In this document: piece by piece, positions 32,539 through 44,575 of the stretch
Layout: every line of letters starts with the position of its first letter
How positions within the stretch are numbered: the stretch's first letter is position 1
Source of the DNA: Meloidogyne chitwoodi
Taxonomy: Eukaryota; Nematoda; Chromadorea; Rhabditida; Meloidogynidae
Length of the DNA: 64,000 nt
Assembly (NCBI GenBank): GCA_015183035.1
Contig: JACZZP010000024.1
Span: forward strand, 89,259-153,258
Direction: 5' to 3'
Made by a program: the position numbers and the translations under genes
Notes under the pieces: model-generated
Told to the model about the DNA's origin: nothing
What the model saw: the letters and a program-made list of their open reading frames with translations, nothing else
Database searches by the model: none

Positions 32539-35500
32539 ATCTTCATAAATCACTATATTTTCTTTAAAAAATTTTTTTTAATATTTATTTATTATATCAT
32601 ATTATTATTTTAATTTTTTTACAAATAATTAAATATTTGGCTGCTTTTTTTTACAAGCAATATTGAGTGCGGGTAATATATCATTTTATTTTTGTAAATG
32701 TTATATCTTATCTTATTATATAATTTTTCCATTCCCATTTAATTTTTGTTTTATTTTTTTAAATTTATTAAATCATCTGTGGTATAGACATGTTTTAAGG
32801 CACTCCATGTTGCTTCTATTCCTTGAGTATGAACTATTGGATTGTTGGGGTTAACAAAATATATTTGATGATTAACGAATTATATTTTCAAATTACTTTC
32901 TGATAACAAAAGAAAGAATTAAAAAATAAAATAAAAAATAATATTAACAAATTTATAAAGGTAGCTAAAAAATAATTTAAAAAACGCTTTTATACCTGCC
33001 TTTGAAAAATAATTAAAAATTATTAAAATTAAATAGAATAATAAAAATATTAAGTATTTATAATTTAAGTATTTATAATTTAAATAAAATAATTTTTAAA
33101 TTTTCAATAGAATAAAAAAGTGTTGAAATTTCAGACAAATGTGAATAGAAATGTTTTAATATATTTTTTAACAAAATTATTTATTTAATTTTTGTATTTA
33201 CTGGCACAATCTTTGTTACTCTTCTACTTACTATGTTCAATTGAAGTGTAATGTTATAATTATTATTATTAAATTATTATATTTTATTTTATTAAATCGC
33301 ACTCGTGTGCTTGATAGCCGTCGACAGTTGCCACAATAGGCAACTTTTTTAATATATAACTAAATTATTAAACTTCATTTTTAATTTAAAAAATTGTGTA
33401 ATGATTTTAGATTATTCTTACAATTATTACCAACATTTATTTTAATGTTAAAATAATTTAAAAAATTTGATTTTCACAAAATAAGTTAAAAAATCACGTT
33501 AATATATTTAATGTAAAAAAATAAATAAAAATATTAGATATCATTAAAACATTTTTATCTTTTTTTATTAATGTATTGAAGGTTTACGCACATTTGGTAA
33601 AACATTTAAAAATGATTGAAAAAATTTTTTTAAATAAGAAAAATTTTTTAAAATAGATTTTAGGCAAATTTTAATGTTTATTCACTCTTCTATGTAGAAA
33701 AGTCTCGTTAACTTTTTATTTAATTTTATTATTATTATATTGCTGAAGGAATATTTTATTATCGAACTTAATTTTAACTTTAGACGTTACGGAAGCGCAT
33801 TTCAAATTTGTTTATTCTGCACCCAAAACAGCGCTTTATTATAAAAAATATTATAAACAATTTCTAATTTTAATAATTAAATTTTAATTATTTTATTATA
33901 ATTTCATTCTTATTTTTTAAAATCTTTTTTGACTAAAAATTTTAAATTTAGCAGGATTTTATGGTAGCAAAATTTTTTAGCATCTCAATATTTTATTTTT
34001 TCAAAATAAAAATGGAAAAATAGAGGAAATTGTATTAGTGATTTTTTGAATACGTTTGTTAATAAATTTTAATATTTTAAATTTTAGAAAAATAAATTAG
34101 TTATTATTAAAAAAATTAATAATTTTTTAAATTGAATTTTATCGTTAAATAATTTAAATATTTATTTTATTTTTAGATAACTTTAATTTTACATGGTACA
34201 AGATGCTGATTCGTTATTGTCACTAGTTAACTGTGTCTCCACTGACAAAAATTAAGAATTGCGTGAGGGTGTTAGTTAAATTTGACTCTAGATCAAACCT
34301 AGTTAAAACTAGATTCAAAATGGTCAACAATTAAAACTAGATTCAAAATGGTCAACAAAATAAATTATTTACTAGCAAAAATAAATTATTATTTGTTTTA
34401 TTATTTATATATTCTTGTTATAATATAATTTTAATAGTTTTACACAATTAATAATACTTTAAAACTAATGTAAAAATTAATTCAAATTTATATTAGATTT
34501 ATCATTCAGAAATTAAAAGTAATTGATGAAAAGTGTTGAATATATGCTACAATTGAAAATGAAGCGCATAATTATTCTAGATTTAACTATATAAATATAT
34601 TTCAAAAAAGTAAGATGATACGAACTAAATGATGAAACAGTTCGAATTAATGCTGTGGATGCTAATATTTTACATAATGAATTTTATATTTATAATTAAC
34701 CAGTCTAGCCTTCATATAAAATAATGTAAAAGTGGAGAACCTTCGTCATATCTGATTTAAATAATAAATTATATTAAGAAGCAGAGTGGAAGTCAATGGA
34801 AATTAGTGCATCTAGGTTATTAAATGTTAATTAAATGGTAAAACAGAAATTTTCAATTTTAGGGATCTATACTTGCTCATTATTTGTTGGAAAACTTCAC
34901 CATAATGCTCGACTCATTTTAAAAATCTCATATAAATTTATTTTTCAAAATTTGCGTTAGAACTTCCATTGCCAATTTAGTTTCTTTTCTAATGAGAGTA
35001 TGTGCTCTAATTTTTAATAAAATTATTGTAAAATTAACCTGTAATTCAAATAATAAAAATAAGTTTTATTTAAATTTTTTGTTTATTTATTGCTTTTATT
35101 TTTAATCTTTAATATTTAATTTATTATAAAATAATTCTAATCATTAATTTAATTTAAAAAGGCTAAAAGCAATCTATCAATAAAAATTGCTTTAGAATAT
35201 CTGTAAAGATTTTGCAATTTTTTAAATTTTTTACTAAAGATTTTAAAAATTAATTGATACATTTTGTAATTAATGTTTCTTAGAAGAGCATCTTGATTAG
35301 TCATTTTTAACGCTTTCTTTTGAATAATTTGTTTTATGCTTCTTTGAGTAAACCACTACTCAATTTCAATTTTTAATTTTTATTAAAAATAATTTATTAA
35401 TAATTAATTAATTTGTTATTATTAATTTATGATTAATTTCCATTTATATATGTATATTTATCAATAACGATGAAAATGCTGTGTTGAGGGCTTCTCACGT

Positions 35501-35698
35501 TCCAAAATTATCTTAATCCTGCCGCTACAAAAGCAAAAAATTTGGTTAATAAAGTAATAATTTTGTTTTTAACTATTTTCAATTATATCTTTAATGATTC
35601 ATTTATTATATACTAATATTATGTTATTTTTAATAATAAAATAATTAATATGTAGCACTAGCCTTCTTGTCGTTCGATTTTAATGATTATTTATAATA

Positions 35699-36978
35699 CT
35701 TAGGTTGTAAACTAAATAATGAGCCCCCTTCCGTAACAATTAAATAAATATTTATTAAAATTCAACAAAATATAATAAAAATTCAAAATATGTACCATTA
35801 TGATCTATAACATGTTGCCTTTTAATAGGTAAAAGATCAATTCCACGAGCATATAATTCGGAGTTTTTAGAGGCAAAATACAATCTAAGGTGATTTTCGA
35901 TATGAGGGAGATCAACAAAATTTTTAACAGCTAAAAAATGAGCAAGAGAGACAAATAAGTGGTAATCTTATGGGGCACAATCAGGACTATAATGTGGATG
36001 AATGAGAGATTCCCAGCCTAGCTGGTTGATTTTCTGGAGAGTCGCATTTGCGACATGGGGTTTTGCGGTATCCTGTTTTAGGGTAATCCCGCGCGAAAAT
36101 GCGCAGCAAGGTCAGGAGACCAGATTTTCTGCTGGAATCGATTCAATTGGGTACACAAGTCTTGGTCCGAGATAGTTTGGCCAGTTGGAATTAATTTCCA
36201 GTTTATCACACCTCGTGCCATCACTAAAAGACAAAAAACGCGCGCTGGCACCAAGCCGGTTTGGGAGCCGAAACCAATGGTTGGCCATGGGTGAACCACT
36301 GTTTTTGTTTACAGGATTATTATATGAAACCCACTTCTCATCACAAGTAACAATTCGATTCAAAAAAGAGGATTTATTGTGGCGAAAAAAGAGTTCTTGT
36401 GCAAAAGTGAGTTAGTGACTTTTTTGATTTTTCGCCATTTGATGATGCATCCGTCTGCCCTTACTAATCTGCTTTCCCCCTTCATGTAAAATTTTGAAAA
36501 TTTTTACGACTGAACAGCTGAATTCCTCTTCCAAGATGCGTATGGTCTAAGTCGGATCGGACTCAATTCTAGTGAGAACAGAATTAATATCGACGGTTGT
36601 GGCCTCCCAGGGTGTACCTTGTCTTCCAGCTCCTCCTGACCTCTATTAAATTTTGAGAACCATCGCTTTGCCGTGGCATAAGCGACAACATCCCCGCCCA
36701 TTGTTGTGCATATATTACGAAATTTTTCCTTTGCCGAGTGGTCAATATCATACACATGTTTGAGACGTACCCGAACATTATATTTTTGAGACAAACTTTA
36801 AAAAATCGTAAAAAATGGTTAAATAAAGAACAAATTAAGAACCTTTCAGATAAAGAAGAGGACATTGTTAGAAGTATATAGCAGAAAAGAGATTATGAAT
36901 TGGTTAATTTGAAATGAGTTATGAATTTTCAAACTTGTATAAGTGAAAGGGGGCTCATTATTTAATTTACAACCTAAG
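35699..36978 (-). mobile_element. Mariner transposon, 1.28 kb, complete ends
   Basis: Terminal inverted repeats of about 34 bp start CTTAGGTTGTAAACTAAATA, followed by ATGAGCCCCCTT. TA is duplicated at 35697-35698 and 36979-36980. Size and structure are canonical for mariner. The transposase is on the minus strand and is broken. Confidence 0.95.
35755..36794 (-). pseudogene. Mariner transposase, inactivated
   Basis: Reading across frames gives a full-length mariner transposase of about 345 codons. It has an N-terminal helix-turn-helix region ending in the FSKFNRGQEELEDK segment and the linker GRP motif. The catalytic domain holds TCDEKWVSYNN (first Asp), QDTAKPHV (second Asp) and HPHYSPDCAP followed by DYHLF (third Asp of the D34D type). 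A frameshift near 36590 after HPGRPQ, stops near 36550, 36415 and 36110, and a TAG-type interruption in the SPDCAP-DYHLF motif show that it is dead. Cut-and-paste transposition at TA sites is the family's activity. Its ends match those of the 903-bp derivative at 20417. Confidence 0.9.
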
Positions 36979-36980
36979 TA

Positions 36981-37412
36981 CATTGTTATATAATTTTAAT
37001 AACAGAAATTGCTATTATAAGGTAATTAATATTAATAGATGTCAGCAAAAATTTCTGAATTTAATTCTTCCATGAATTATTTTTGTTTTCATTTATAATT
37101 TTGGAAAAAAATAATTAAATTAGAAATATTTTTTCCTATAATTTTAAAATAAATTGAACATAAAAGTTTTTATAATTAATTAATCAATTTAAAGTTTTTA
37201 ATGAAAATAACATTTAATTCTTTTTATTAATATGGGTAAAAATGATATAATTAAAATCCTAACAAAGTTAACCAACAAATTTTCAAACGATAAATAGTTT
37301 ATAACAAAATGAATTAATTAAAAAATCGCAAAAAATTTAATCAATGGAATATTAATTTTTTGTTTGCATTTTTGTAAAGCTTATTTTTATATTCCTTTTA
37401 ATATTTATTTAA
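36981..37412. other. AT-rich spacer between mariner and element 2
   Basis: No feature was found in about 430 bp. Confidence 0.6.
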
Positions 37413-37941
37413 CTAGCGGAACTGTTCGCCCTACCGGGCGAACCAATTAAACTTTTTGACATAAATTTTTAAACTAATTTAAAAATAATACCTTAACAAA
37501 ATCTCATTAGATTTAAACATATGTCTAAAACATTTATACTTTTAAATTTACAAAAATATTAAAACTTTTTATTAAAAGATTAATATACACATAATTTACA
37601 TTATAATCAAATTTATAACATTCATTATTTGCGAATGATTCGTTCCCTTTTTCATAATATCGACCATTATAAGCTTTTATTATTAACAGAATTTTAATAC
37701 TTATCTTTTTACAAAATATCCTATACATCAACTAAAAAAATTTTTATAATAAATCTATTAAATTTATAATACATTATATATTCATACTTCTTATCAAATC
37801 TTTTTAATTTTATTTTTAAATTACAACAAAAATTAAAATATTCATAGTTTCATAAACAAATAATTTAAACAAAAAAATCAAATATATAATAAAAATTTAA
37901 TATTATTATAAAAAACCTATATTTTTAAAATTAACATATTA

Positions 37942-38759
37942 TTAAATATGTTTCTTTTTTATCTCATCATTATACTGATTAGTCTCTGTAATTTTCCTTT
38001 TAATTGGTGTAGTTAATAATTTTGGTAAATCAGAACAATCTCCAACTTCCGGAATATTAATATCACAAACACTGGCATGAATTTGCAAACATTCATCTAA
38101 TTTTTTTATTATCAAATTAATTTATTAAAACTTTACCTTTTATAACTACAAAACATTTATTTAATAAAAGTTGATTTTTGGATTTTAATGATCCTAATTT
38201 TTCAACCAATGATACGCCATCAACAAATAAATCTGCTCTTTGTCCTAATGCATCACTTACAACAGCACAAAAAATTTCTTATCATATAACATGAAATTAG
38301 AAGTAAGAATACATACCACTTCTAAAAATAAAAATAAATTAAAAAAAATTTTTTTTACTATAAATTCTCCTTGAATCATATTAGAAAAATTTTCACTAAT
38401 CTTTACTTCAGAATTCACAACAAAAAAGCTTGAATTGTTTGTAATTATAAATTCAAAAGGAAATGGTGTACCAAATAATTTTGACCATTGAAACGTAACA
38501 AATTAAAGCGTTGAGTTTTCAGATTCGAAAAAGAAACAATCTAAATTTTAAAAAATAAGATAAGAAGTTTATTAAATACCGATCCTTTAACACAAAGCTT
38601 TGAAAAACTATCCACGTTAGTTTTTTTAAATTCTGTTACAACAAATAATTCACCACCAGAACAGGCACAAAGAATTGAACACTTTTTTTCAGTATTAAAT
38701 ACCTTATTTACTTGACCACAACACGAACTTAATTTAAAACAAAATATAAAAAATAACAT
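37942..38759 (-). pseudogene. Cuticlin-like ZP-domain gene fragment, degraded
   Basis: Pieces at 38759-38580, 38540-38359, 38321-38137 and 38096-37942 resemble a nematode cuticlin ZP domain in order. They are a signal peptide (MLFFIFCFKLSSCCG), a ZP-N-like part (ELFVVTEFKK, FSKLCVKGS, CFFFESENSTL), FGTPFPFEFII, a KW dipeptide, FCAVVSDALGQRADLFVDG, then CLQIHASVCDINIP and GDCSDLP. Cuticlins are cuticle-matrix proteins that polymerise through this domain. Decay is visible: the first intron does not restore phase, an in-frame TAA follows NSTL, and a one-base shift separates KW from FCAVV. No C-terminal membrane anchor is seen. The whole fragment is inside Helitron-like element 2, on the element's sense strand, so it is probably a captured host gene. 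Confidence 0.6.
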
Positions 38760-39229
38760 AAAACTAACGCCAAAACAGTGCCACAAGGAATTGAATTAAT
38801 TTCATCAAAAGAACTAATATTACTTAAAGATGACATAATATTTGAAATAAAAAAGAATAATTTAAAATAAATATTTAAAAAAGAAAATATACCTTTTTAT
38901 AGTTTTTTTTTAGTTTACAATTATTTAAATATACAAAACTTTAGTGGATAAGATTAAAATTAATTTTTAGATATAACAATTTAACATATTTTTAAATTTA
39001 TAAAAAAATAAATAATTTTTTTAAACTTTTTTATTTATATATAAATTAAAATTAAACCTTATTTTTGATAAAAAATTAATTAAATAGACTAAAAACAAAT
39101 ATTTTATAAACGTTACTTTAAAAATTTTATATAAACTAAATTTAAAGTTTAATATCACATTTAAGTAACTAAATATCTTTTGTTTCTCTTAATATCCTTA
39201 TATAAAACTCAAATTTTTTACTCAGATCA

Positions 39230-39582
39230 AATGTTTTTAGTTTAGACTCAAATGTCTTGTTTCAGAAAAGTGTTCTTGTTTCATAATTAAATTCCTTGTT
39301 TCAGAATCAAGTGTCATTGTCTCAGACTCTCCTTGCTTGACTCAAATGTCCTTGCTTGACTCAAATGTCATTGTTTCAGACTCAATTGTATTTTTTTCAG
39401 AATCAAGTTTTTCTTGTCTCGTACTTAAGTGTTTTTTCCTAAAAATCAAGTGTCCTTGTCTTAGACTCAATTGTCCTTGACTAAAATGTTATTGTCTCGG
39501 ACTCAAATGTTATTATCTTAGACTCAAATACAATTGTTTCTGACTCAAGTATCATTGACTCGGACTCAAGTATCATGGACTC
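39230..39582. repeat. Degenerate precursor array of the second minisatellite
   Basis: Irregular, diverged copies of an ACTCAAATGTCNTTG-like unit extend for about 350 bp on the side of the perfect array farthest from the promoter. They look like older repeats that escaped homogenisation. Element 1 has a shorter equivalent at 27010-27160. Confidence 0.75.
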
Positions 39583-40425
39583 AGACTCAAGCGTCTCTGA
39601 CTCAAGCGTCTCTGACTCAAGCGTCTCTGACTCAAGCGTCTCTGACTCAAGCGTCTCTGACTCAAGCGTCTCTGACTCAAGCGTCTCTGACTCAAGCGTC
39701 TCTGACTCAAGCGTCTCTGACTCAAGCGTCTCTGACTCAAGCGTCTCTGACTCAAGCGTCTCTGACTCAAGCGTCTCTGACTCAAGCGTCTCTGACTCAA
39801 GCGTCTCTGACTCAAGCGTCTCTGACTCAAGCGTCTCTGACTCAAGCGTCTCTGACTCAAGCGTCTCTGACTCAAGCGTCTCTGACTCAAGCGTCTCTGA
39901 CTCAAGCGTCTCTGACTCAAGCGTCTCTGACTCAAGCGTCTCTGACTCAAGCGTCTCTGACTCAAGCGTCTCTGACTCAAGCGTCTCTGACTCAAGCGTC
40001 TCTGACTCAAGCGTCTCTGACTCAAGCGTCTCTGACTCAAGCGTCTCTGACTCAAGCGTCTCTGACTCAAGCGTCTCTGACTCAAGCGTCTCTGACTCAA
40101 GCGTCTCTGACTCAAGCGTCTCTGACTCAAGCGTCTCTGACTCAAGCGTCTCTGACTCAAGCGTCTCTGACTCAAGCGTCTCTGACTCAAGCGTCTCTGA
40201 CTCAAGCGTCTCTGACTCAAGCGTCTCTGACTCAAGCGTCTCTGACTCAAGCGTCTCTGACTCAAGCGTCTCTGACTCAAGCGTCTCTGACTCAAGCGTC
40301 TCTGACTCAAGCGTCTCTGACTCAAGCGTCTCTGACTCAAGCGTCTCTGACTCAAGCGTCTCTGACTCAAGCGTCTCTGACTCAAGCGTCTCTGACTCAG
40401 ATTCTTCAGCAAGACTTCTTTTCAT
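39481..40425 (-). CDS. Candidate repeat protein of element 2 (SETLE pentads)
   Basis: From the ATG of MKRSLAEESESETLE the minus strand is open through about 54 acidic SETLE pentads, then a diverged tail (SESMILESESMI, then IVFESKII) and TAA. The frame differs from that of element 1, because a one-base indel precedes the array. The start is about 120 bp from the conserved TATA box, and upstream in the element-1 frame the initiator ATG is ACG and a TGA interrupts. Coding is therefore doubtful; the array may be non-coding in both elements. Confidence 0.22.
   Translation of the reverse strand: MKRSLAEESESETLESETLESETLESETLESETLESETLESETLESETLESETLESETLESETLESETLESETLESETLESETLESETLESETLESETLESETLESETLESETLESETLESETLESETLESETLESETLESETLESETLESETLESETLESETLESETLESETLESETLESETLESETLESETLESETLESETLESETLESETLESETLESETLESETLESETLESETLESETLESETLESETLESETLESETLESETLESETLESETLESESMILESESMILESETIVFESKIITFESETITF
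39583..40400. repeat. 15-bp minisatellite, about 54 copies
   Basis: The unit TCTCTGACTCAAGCG is repeated without visible variation. It differs from the element-1 unit at three of fifteen bases, all in the last five positions. Open frames include SETLE and SQRRL on the minus strand and SSVSD and SLTQA on the plus strand; the third minus frame contains a stop. Confidence 0.98.
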
Positions 40426-41932
40426 ATGCGTCACTGGAGCAGCAAGGTTCGTCGGCGTCCGTATTGAAGCAAATCCAGCAAAGAGCGTTGTTTATGTTTG
40501 TAGTGTTGCAATGTAGTGGCGTTAAAGACTGATCAAAATACAGGGTTTTTATAGTATCCAAGTTCTAAGCTTATTTTCAAGTTTTAAAATTCAAGTTTAA
40601 TTTCAAGTTTATATTCAAGTTTTAGGTTCAAGTTTTAAGTTCAAGTTTATTTTCAAGTTGCAAACCCTACTATAAAAACCCTCCATTTTCACTTCCCCCA
40701 ATTACTTGTCTATAAAAACCCGGACAAACATACAAACAGACAAACATTCTAAATTATATAATTAGATTGTATCAAAAATGTTTATATAACCAAACCTAAC
40801 CATTGACTTGTAAACTTTATTTAATTAATTATTATGTTTAGTTATCTTGATGTAATTTATTTTTCATATTTAAAAATTCATTTTCTTTATTAAATTTTTA
40901 TTTTAAAATTTTTATACGTCCACATATTCATTTAATAATTAATTTAGATATGTTAATAACATTAGTTGAAAGAATATTTTTTTAATGTTTTGAAAGAATC
41001 TGATATTGTTGAAAAAAAATATTAAAAAATTAAAATTAAGAGGTGCTTATGTATTTATCTGTAATAGATGAAACATAAGTACCATTAGTTAAGTAAACCT
41101 GAAAAGATTGAACTCTTCCAATAAAAATAAACTGAAATTATTTTTAGAAATTAAAAAATAATTATAATATTTAAATTCAATAAAACATTAATTAAATAAA
41201 AAACATTTAAAAAATCTAAATAAATTAAAAAAAATTAAAATAGAAAAAAAACAAAAATTAAAATTAGTATTAAAACATAATTTTTTTAAATTTATGTTCA
41301 ATCATTATTATTTAAAATTTAAAAATAAATTACTTTCATTTTATAAAATTGAGGATGTCGTTTAATAGATGCTTCAATATTTATTTTTCTCTTGTTAAAA
41401 ATTTTTTCTCTTTAAAGAACGAAGCAAACCCAAACATATTATATGGATTCACCATTTCTCTCCTCGACTTTTGCCATTGCTTGACAGTCTCGATTTGCAC
41501 AACGCCACCTACTCTTATTATCAAATGTATATCGATAACCTTAAGATTATAATAAAATATATAAAAATGATGCCATGTCAGGAATTTGGGATATTTTTCC
41601 TGATTATAAATAATAATAAACACAAGTTTTATTTTAACAATTTTATTTTTTTAACAAAAACGAAGCCAATATTTTATTTTTAATTTAACGGCCAGACAGA
41701 TGTGGAGAAAAATTTATTTCTAATTTTTTGAGCAGGCCAAAAATTGAAGAGAATATAAAAGAAAAAAAAAGGGGGTAGTAACGGTGTTCTGCCAGAAAAA
41801 GGGTTTGAAAAAAGAGGGGAGATCGAAGAATAAATTAATTAAAATAATAAACAAATCAAAAGATTTGACAGCCACATTTGTATTATTTTTTATGTCCATT
41901 GATATGTTGGCAAAATAGTATCTTTTGTAAAC

Positions 41933-42022
41933 AAGCCAATTTATTATTAGGCTAACAATACAATTTTTGTTTTGTTTTTTTCCTTTTGATTGATAGTTTT
42001 TGTCTGGTTTTTTGAGCTTTTA
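41933..42022. repeat. Dispersed repeat, copy 2 of 2
   Basis: This is the partner of the copy at 30253-30343, beginning AAGCCAATTTATTATTAGGC and ending within CTTTTGATTGATAGTTTTTG. It differs from the first at roughly one base in ten. Confidence 0.7.
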
Positions 42023-42760
42023 AGATTATAATTCGTTGGCAGCGCAATTAAAGTATATTGACAAAATGAATAGCCTTGGTGAGACTCATTCCAGACACAT
42101 GCCCAAATTTTGTAGTTGCATTCCTGTCAATTTATTTATTATAAAATAATTAATCATTAAATATCTTGATTTTTAATTTATTTAGTCATTCATTATATAA
42201 ATTTCAAATTGTTAATGTGTGAAATTTAATTTATTAAAATATGTAATAATTATTACATTTTTTAATTGAACTTTTCACGTTGTCTCCATGAAATTCCAAC
42301 CTGAATTAATAAAATATCTTTTTCAGTTATTTTTATAAATTTATCTAAAAAAAATCATTCAATTTATTTATTTTTATGTGGCCATTGGTCCAATTGACTT
42401 GGATTTGGAGCTACTGCAATTAGTCGTTTGTCTTGTTTTGGAAAATTACATAACGTTGTCCTTTTAAAGCTTTTTGATTAGATGCCAAGCATCGAGTTTT
42501 TTTTTTTTTTAAATAAAAATTATTTTAAAAATAATTTTTTTAATTTTTATTAAAATAATTATATTTTGTAACAATAGCGTTAGTTTTAATTGCGTATTTT
42601 GATTATCGTTTCAGTACTCAACCCTAAATTTTTTAACTTAATTGAATTTTTTTTATTAAATATTTTTAATGTGTAATACAAACTTTTTGTAGATCCATCT
42701 TTTAAGAAATATTAATAAATTTAATTTGAGTTTATTAATTCAATATTTGATTGTTCTATT

Positions 42761-42953
42761 ACCACCAAATTATTTTATTAAAAATTTTATTTAAAAGAAA
42801 AAATATAAAATAAAATTAAAGATTAAATTTTCGTGGGAAAATTATTATATTTATATGAAAATTAATTAAAGGTTACAAAGAATTTGTTCGGCGAATAAGA
42901 AATATAATAAACAAATTAATTAATTAACATTGTGACGTTTATAAGTCACAACA
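42761..42953. repeat. TGTGACGT-hairpin repeat family, copy 2 of 3
   Basis: It has the ACCAC start, a GGTTACAAAGAATTTGTTCGG core and the terminal TTGTGACGTTTATAAGTCACAA, in which one stem base is changed. It is closest to the copy at 49131. Confidence 0.7.
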
Positions 42954-43648
42954 GTTCTAAATTTCAAATAATTTAATATTTCCTCTATTTCATAAAATTA
43001 TTATATTTAAAATTAAATTTTTCATTAATAAGTTGTGTGACTGTTAAGTTCCATGAATTTGCATTATATAATAAATTACATAATTATTTAATTATGCATA
43101 TAAGTAAAATAATTCTTCTTTGTTTTGTTCTTCCAAACATTCTTGTTCTCAGCAGAATCATTGATGTTTTCCAAATAACAAGATTAAACAATGCGTTTTG
43201 AATGTAGTGCATGAAATTAAAATTAATGTCTATTAAAATTTTTATACATGATTTGTGTTTACACTTATGTTAGGACACAATTCTTTTCTTTTAACAAGGT
43301 TTATTCAGTCAAAAATAAATTTTTAAAAATTAATAATTTAATATTAACTGAATAAAAAAATTTTAAAATTTCTTTTTTTCAATTAATATTTTTAGTCAAA
43401 TATAATTAGTTTATTAAAAAAATTTGGCCAGCCATTTACCGTGATTCTGGACAATTTATATAATTTTTATTAATATTTATTTTGATAAATCATAAACAAG
43501 TAAATTTACATACTGTCATGTTAATAGTGATTATTTCCTAATGTAAGAAATTCTGAAACGTATAGAATTCCTTATTTATAAATTTCAAATAAAATTATGT
43601 ATTAAGTTTATATTAATATTTAAAAAAATATTTTAATTAATAAAGCAG

Positions 43649-43855
43649 TTAAATAAAATATTTAATTAATAATTTAAAGTTAATTTTAATTTGTTCTTTA
43701 ATATCAGCAATATCATTTTTAATCATCAAGTATTCATCTCTTGTTAAAGGCCGAAAAATTTTATTATTTTTGCAGCCATTCATTTTAAATTTTACAAAAT
43801 ATATACTTTTAATAGTCTGTGAAGTAACTTCAATTAGTTCATTACTTTTTATCAT
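43649..43855 (-). CDS. Hypothetical 68-aa frame
   Basis: The product has balanced composition in its first 55 residues (ELIEVTSQTIKSIYFVKFKM, FRPLTRDEYLMIKNDIADIK). The end is a predicted amphipathic helix, IADIKEQIKINFKLL. No family was recognised. It may be one exon of a decayed gene. No promoter or splice partner was identified. Confidence 0.25.
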   Translation of the reverse strand: MIKSNELIEVTSQTIKSIYFVKFKMNGCKNNKIFRPLTRDEYLMIKNDIADIKEQIKINFKLLIKYFI

Positions 43856-43959
43856 CGTTTTGATATTGTTGAAACGGTTTTACTAAAATAACTATAGTTT
43901 AGTTTAATTCTATCACACCCTCCCCTATTAGTTCCATATTCTTTGAATGTCCTTTTTTT

Positions 43960-44575
43960 CTTTAAAAAAATTCCAAAATTAATTTCCAATATGAAAGTTG
44001 TGCCGAAAAAGCACAGTTGGTAAGGGTGCCGAAATAGTATGGCACCGGTTATATCTAGACACAACGATTGCCTAGACTCAAACAAATAAACACAAAAACA
44101 AATTAAAGAACTTTACTGATTTCTAAATAATAATATTATAATAGCTCGGGGGAATAAAAGCCGAGAAAGTGGAAATGACGATCAACATTGTCAAATCCTT
44201 GTGATTAACAAATAATAAGTGAAAAAGAAACTTATTAAAGGTAAAAATAATGATAATGCCAAAAGGCACGAGTGTAGTTTACATAAGAGGTGGTGATCAA
44301 AAGTACTAGCAAAGCGAAATGCGCTGTAGTAAATTTGCCAGCAAGTAAGAACAAGCAAGTGAAGTCAGTGTAAGAAACCTGAATACAACTGAATTAAATA
44401 TGGGGATAAACGCAATGATTAAATAGTGAAAAGGTTAGGCGGTACAAAAATAAGTTTGGGCCAAAAAAAATAAAAGAATGTTGGCAAGTGGTAAAATCAA
44501 TAAGAAAAAATGATTTAATTAAATAAATGAATAAATCAATAAAATAAAATGATTAAATACGTGCCTTTCGGCACA
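43960..44575. other. Moderately GC-rich, purine-rich non-coding island
   Basis: The region has clearly less A/T than its surroundings and several short inverted motifs on GTGCC/GGCAC, including GTGCCTTTCGGCAC at its right end (44561). All frames carry frequent stops. It may be a transposon remnant or a transcribed non-coding RNA; I cannot classify it. Confidence 0.35.

Larger units (their letters stand above)
29833..35698. other. Mostly AT-rich non-coding DNA
   Basis: Positions 29833 to about 30175 continue the segmental block shared with 59001-59345. A moderately GC-rich patch lies at about 30180-30252, and a stronger one at 30890-31070. A short duplication of AACTAGATTCAAAATGGTCAA lies near 34310-34360. 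The repeats at 30253 and 32141 are listed separately. No gene can be supported. Confidence 0.5.
37413..40766 (-). mobile_element. Helitron-like element 2 with minisatellite and ZP pseudogene
   Basis: On the minus strand the element starts TCTAATTATATAATT at 40766 (13-15 bp identical to element 1) and ends TCCGCTAG at 37413. The 8-bp stem GTTCGCCC/GGGCGAAC ends exactly 11 nt before CTAG, the same spacing as in element 1. Host A precedes and T follows. The first 360 bp (40405-40766) align with those of element 1, and the minisatellite follows. A ZP-domain gene fragment then lies between the minisatellite and the 3' hairpin in the same orientation. There is no Rep/helicase frame. No empty site is available in this window. 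Confidence 0.8.
40767..43648. other. Non-coding DNA with dispersed repeats
   Basis: A block at about 41310-41440 (TAGATGCTTCAATATTTATT) recurs at 49995-50110. A purine-rich strand (GAGGGGAGATCGAAG) is at 41700-41830. Positions about 42470-43600 recur in rearranged form at 59690-60165. Short open frames here have AT-noise composition and are not called. Confidence 0.5.

Noticed and set aside
39534..40532. Plus-strand frames and the SQRRL minus frame through the second array
   Set aside because: Same reasoning: they are by-products of a homogeneous 15-bp repeat. The plus frames run into the conserved leader in antisense.
41349..41683. Three short overlapping frames at 41.35-41.68 kb
   Set aside because: They disagree in strand, have no splice or start support, and the region partly matches a dispersed repeat at 49995-50110.
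44000..44060. Possible tRNA or spliced-leader RNA around the GTGCC/GGCAC motifs
   Set aside because: No cloverleaf, B-box-like GGTTCRA sequence or known spliced-leader sequence could be found here or elsewhere in the window.
43852..44085. 77-aa minus-strand frame
   Set aside because: It spans the border of a GC-richer island and an AT-rich stretch; composition shifts mid-way and no motif is seen.
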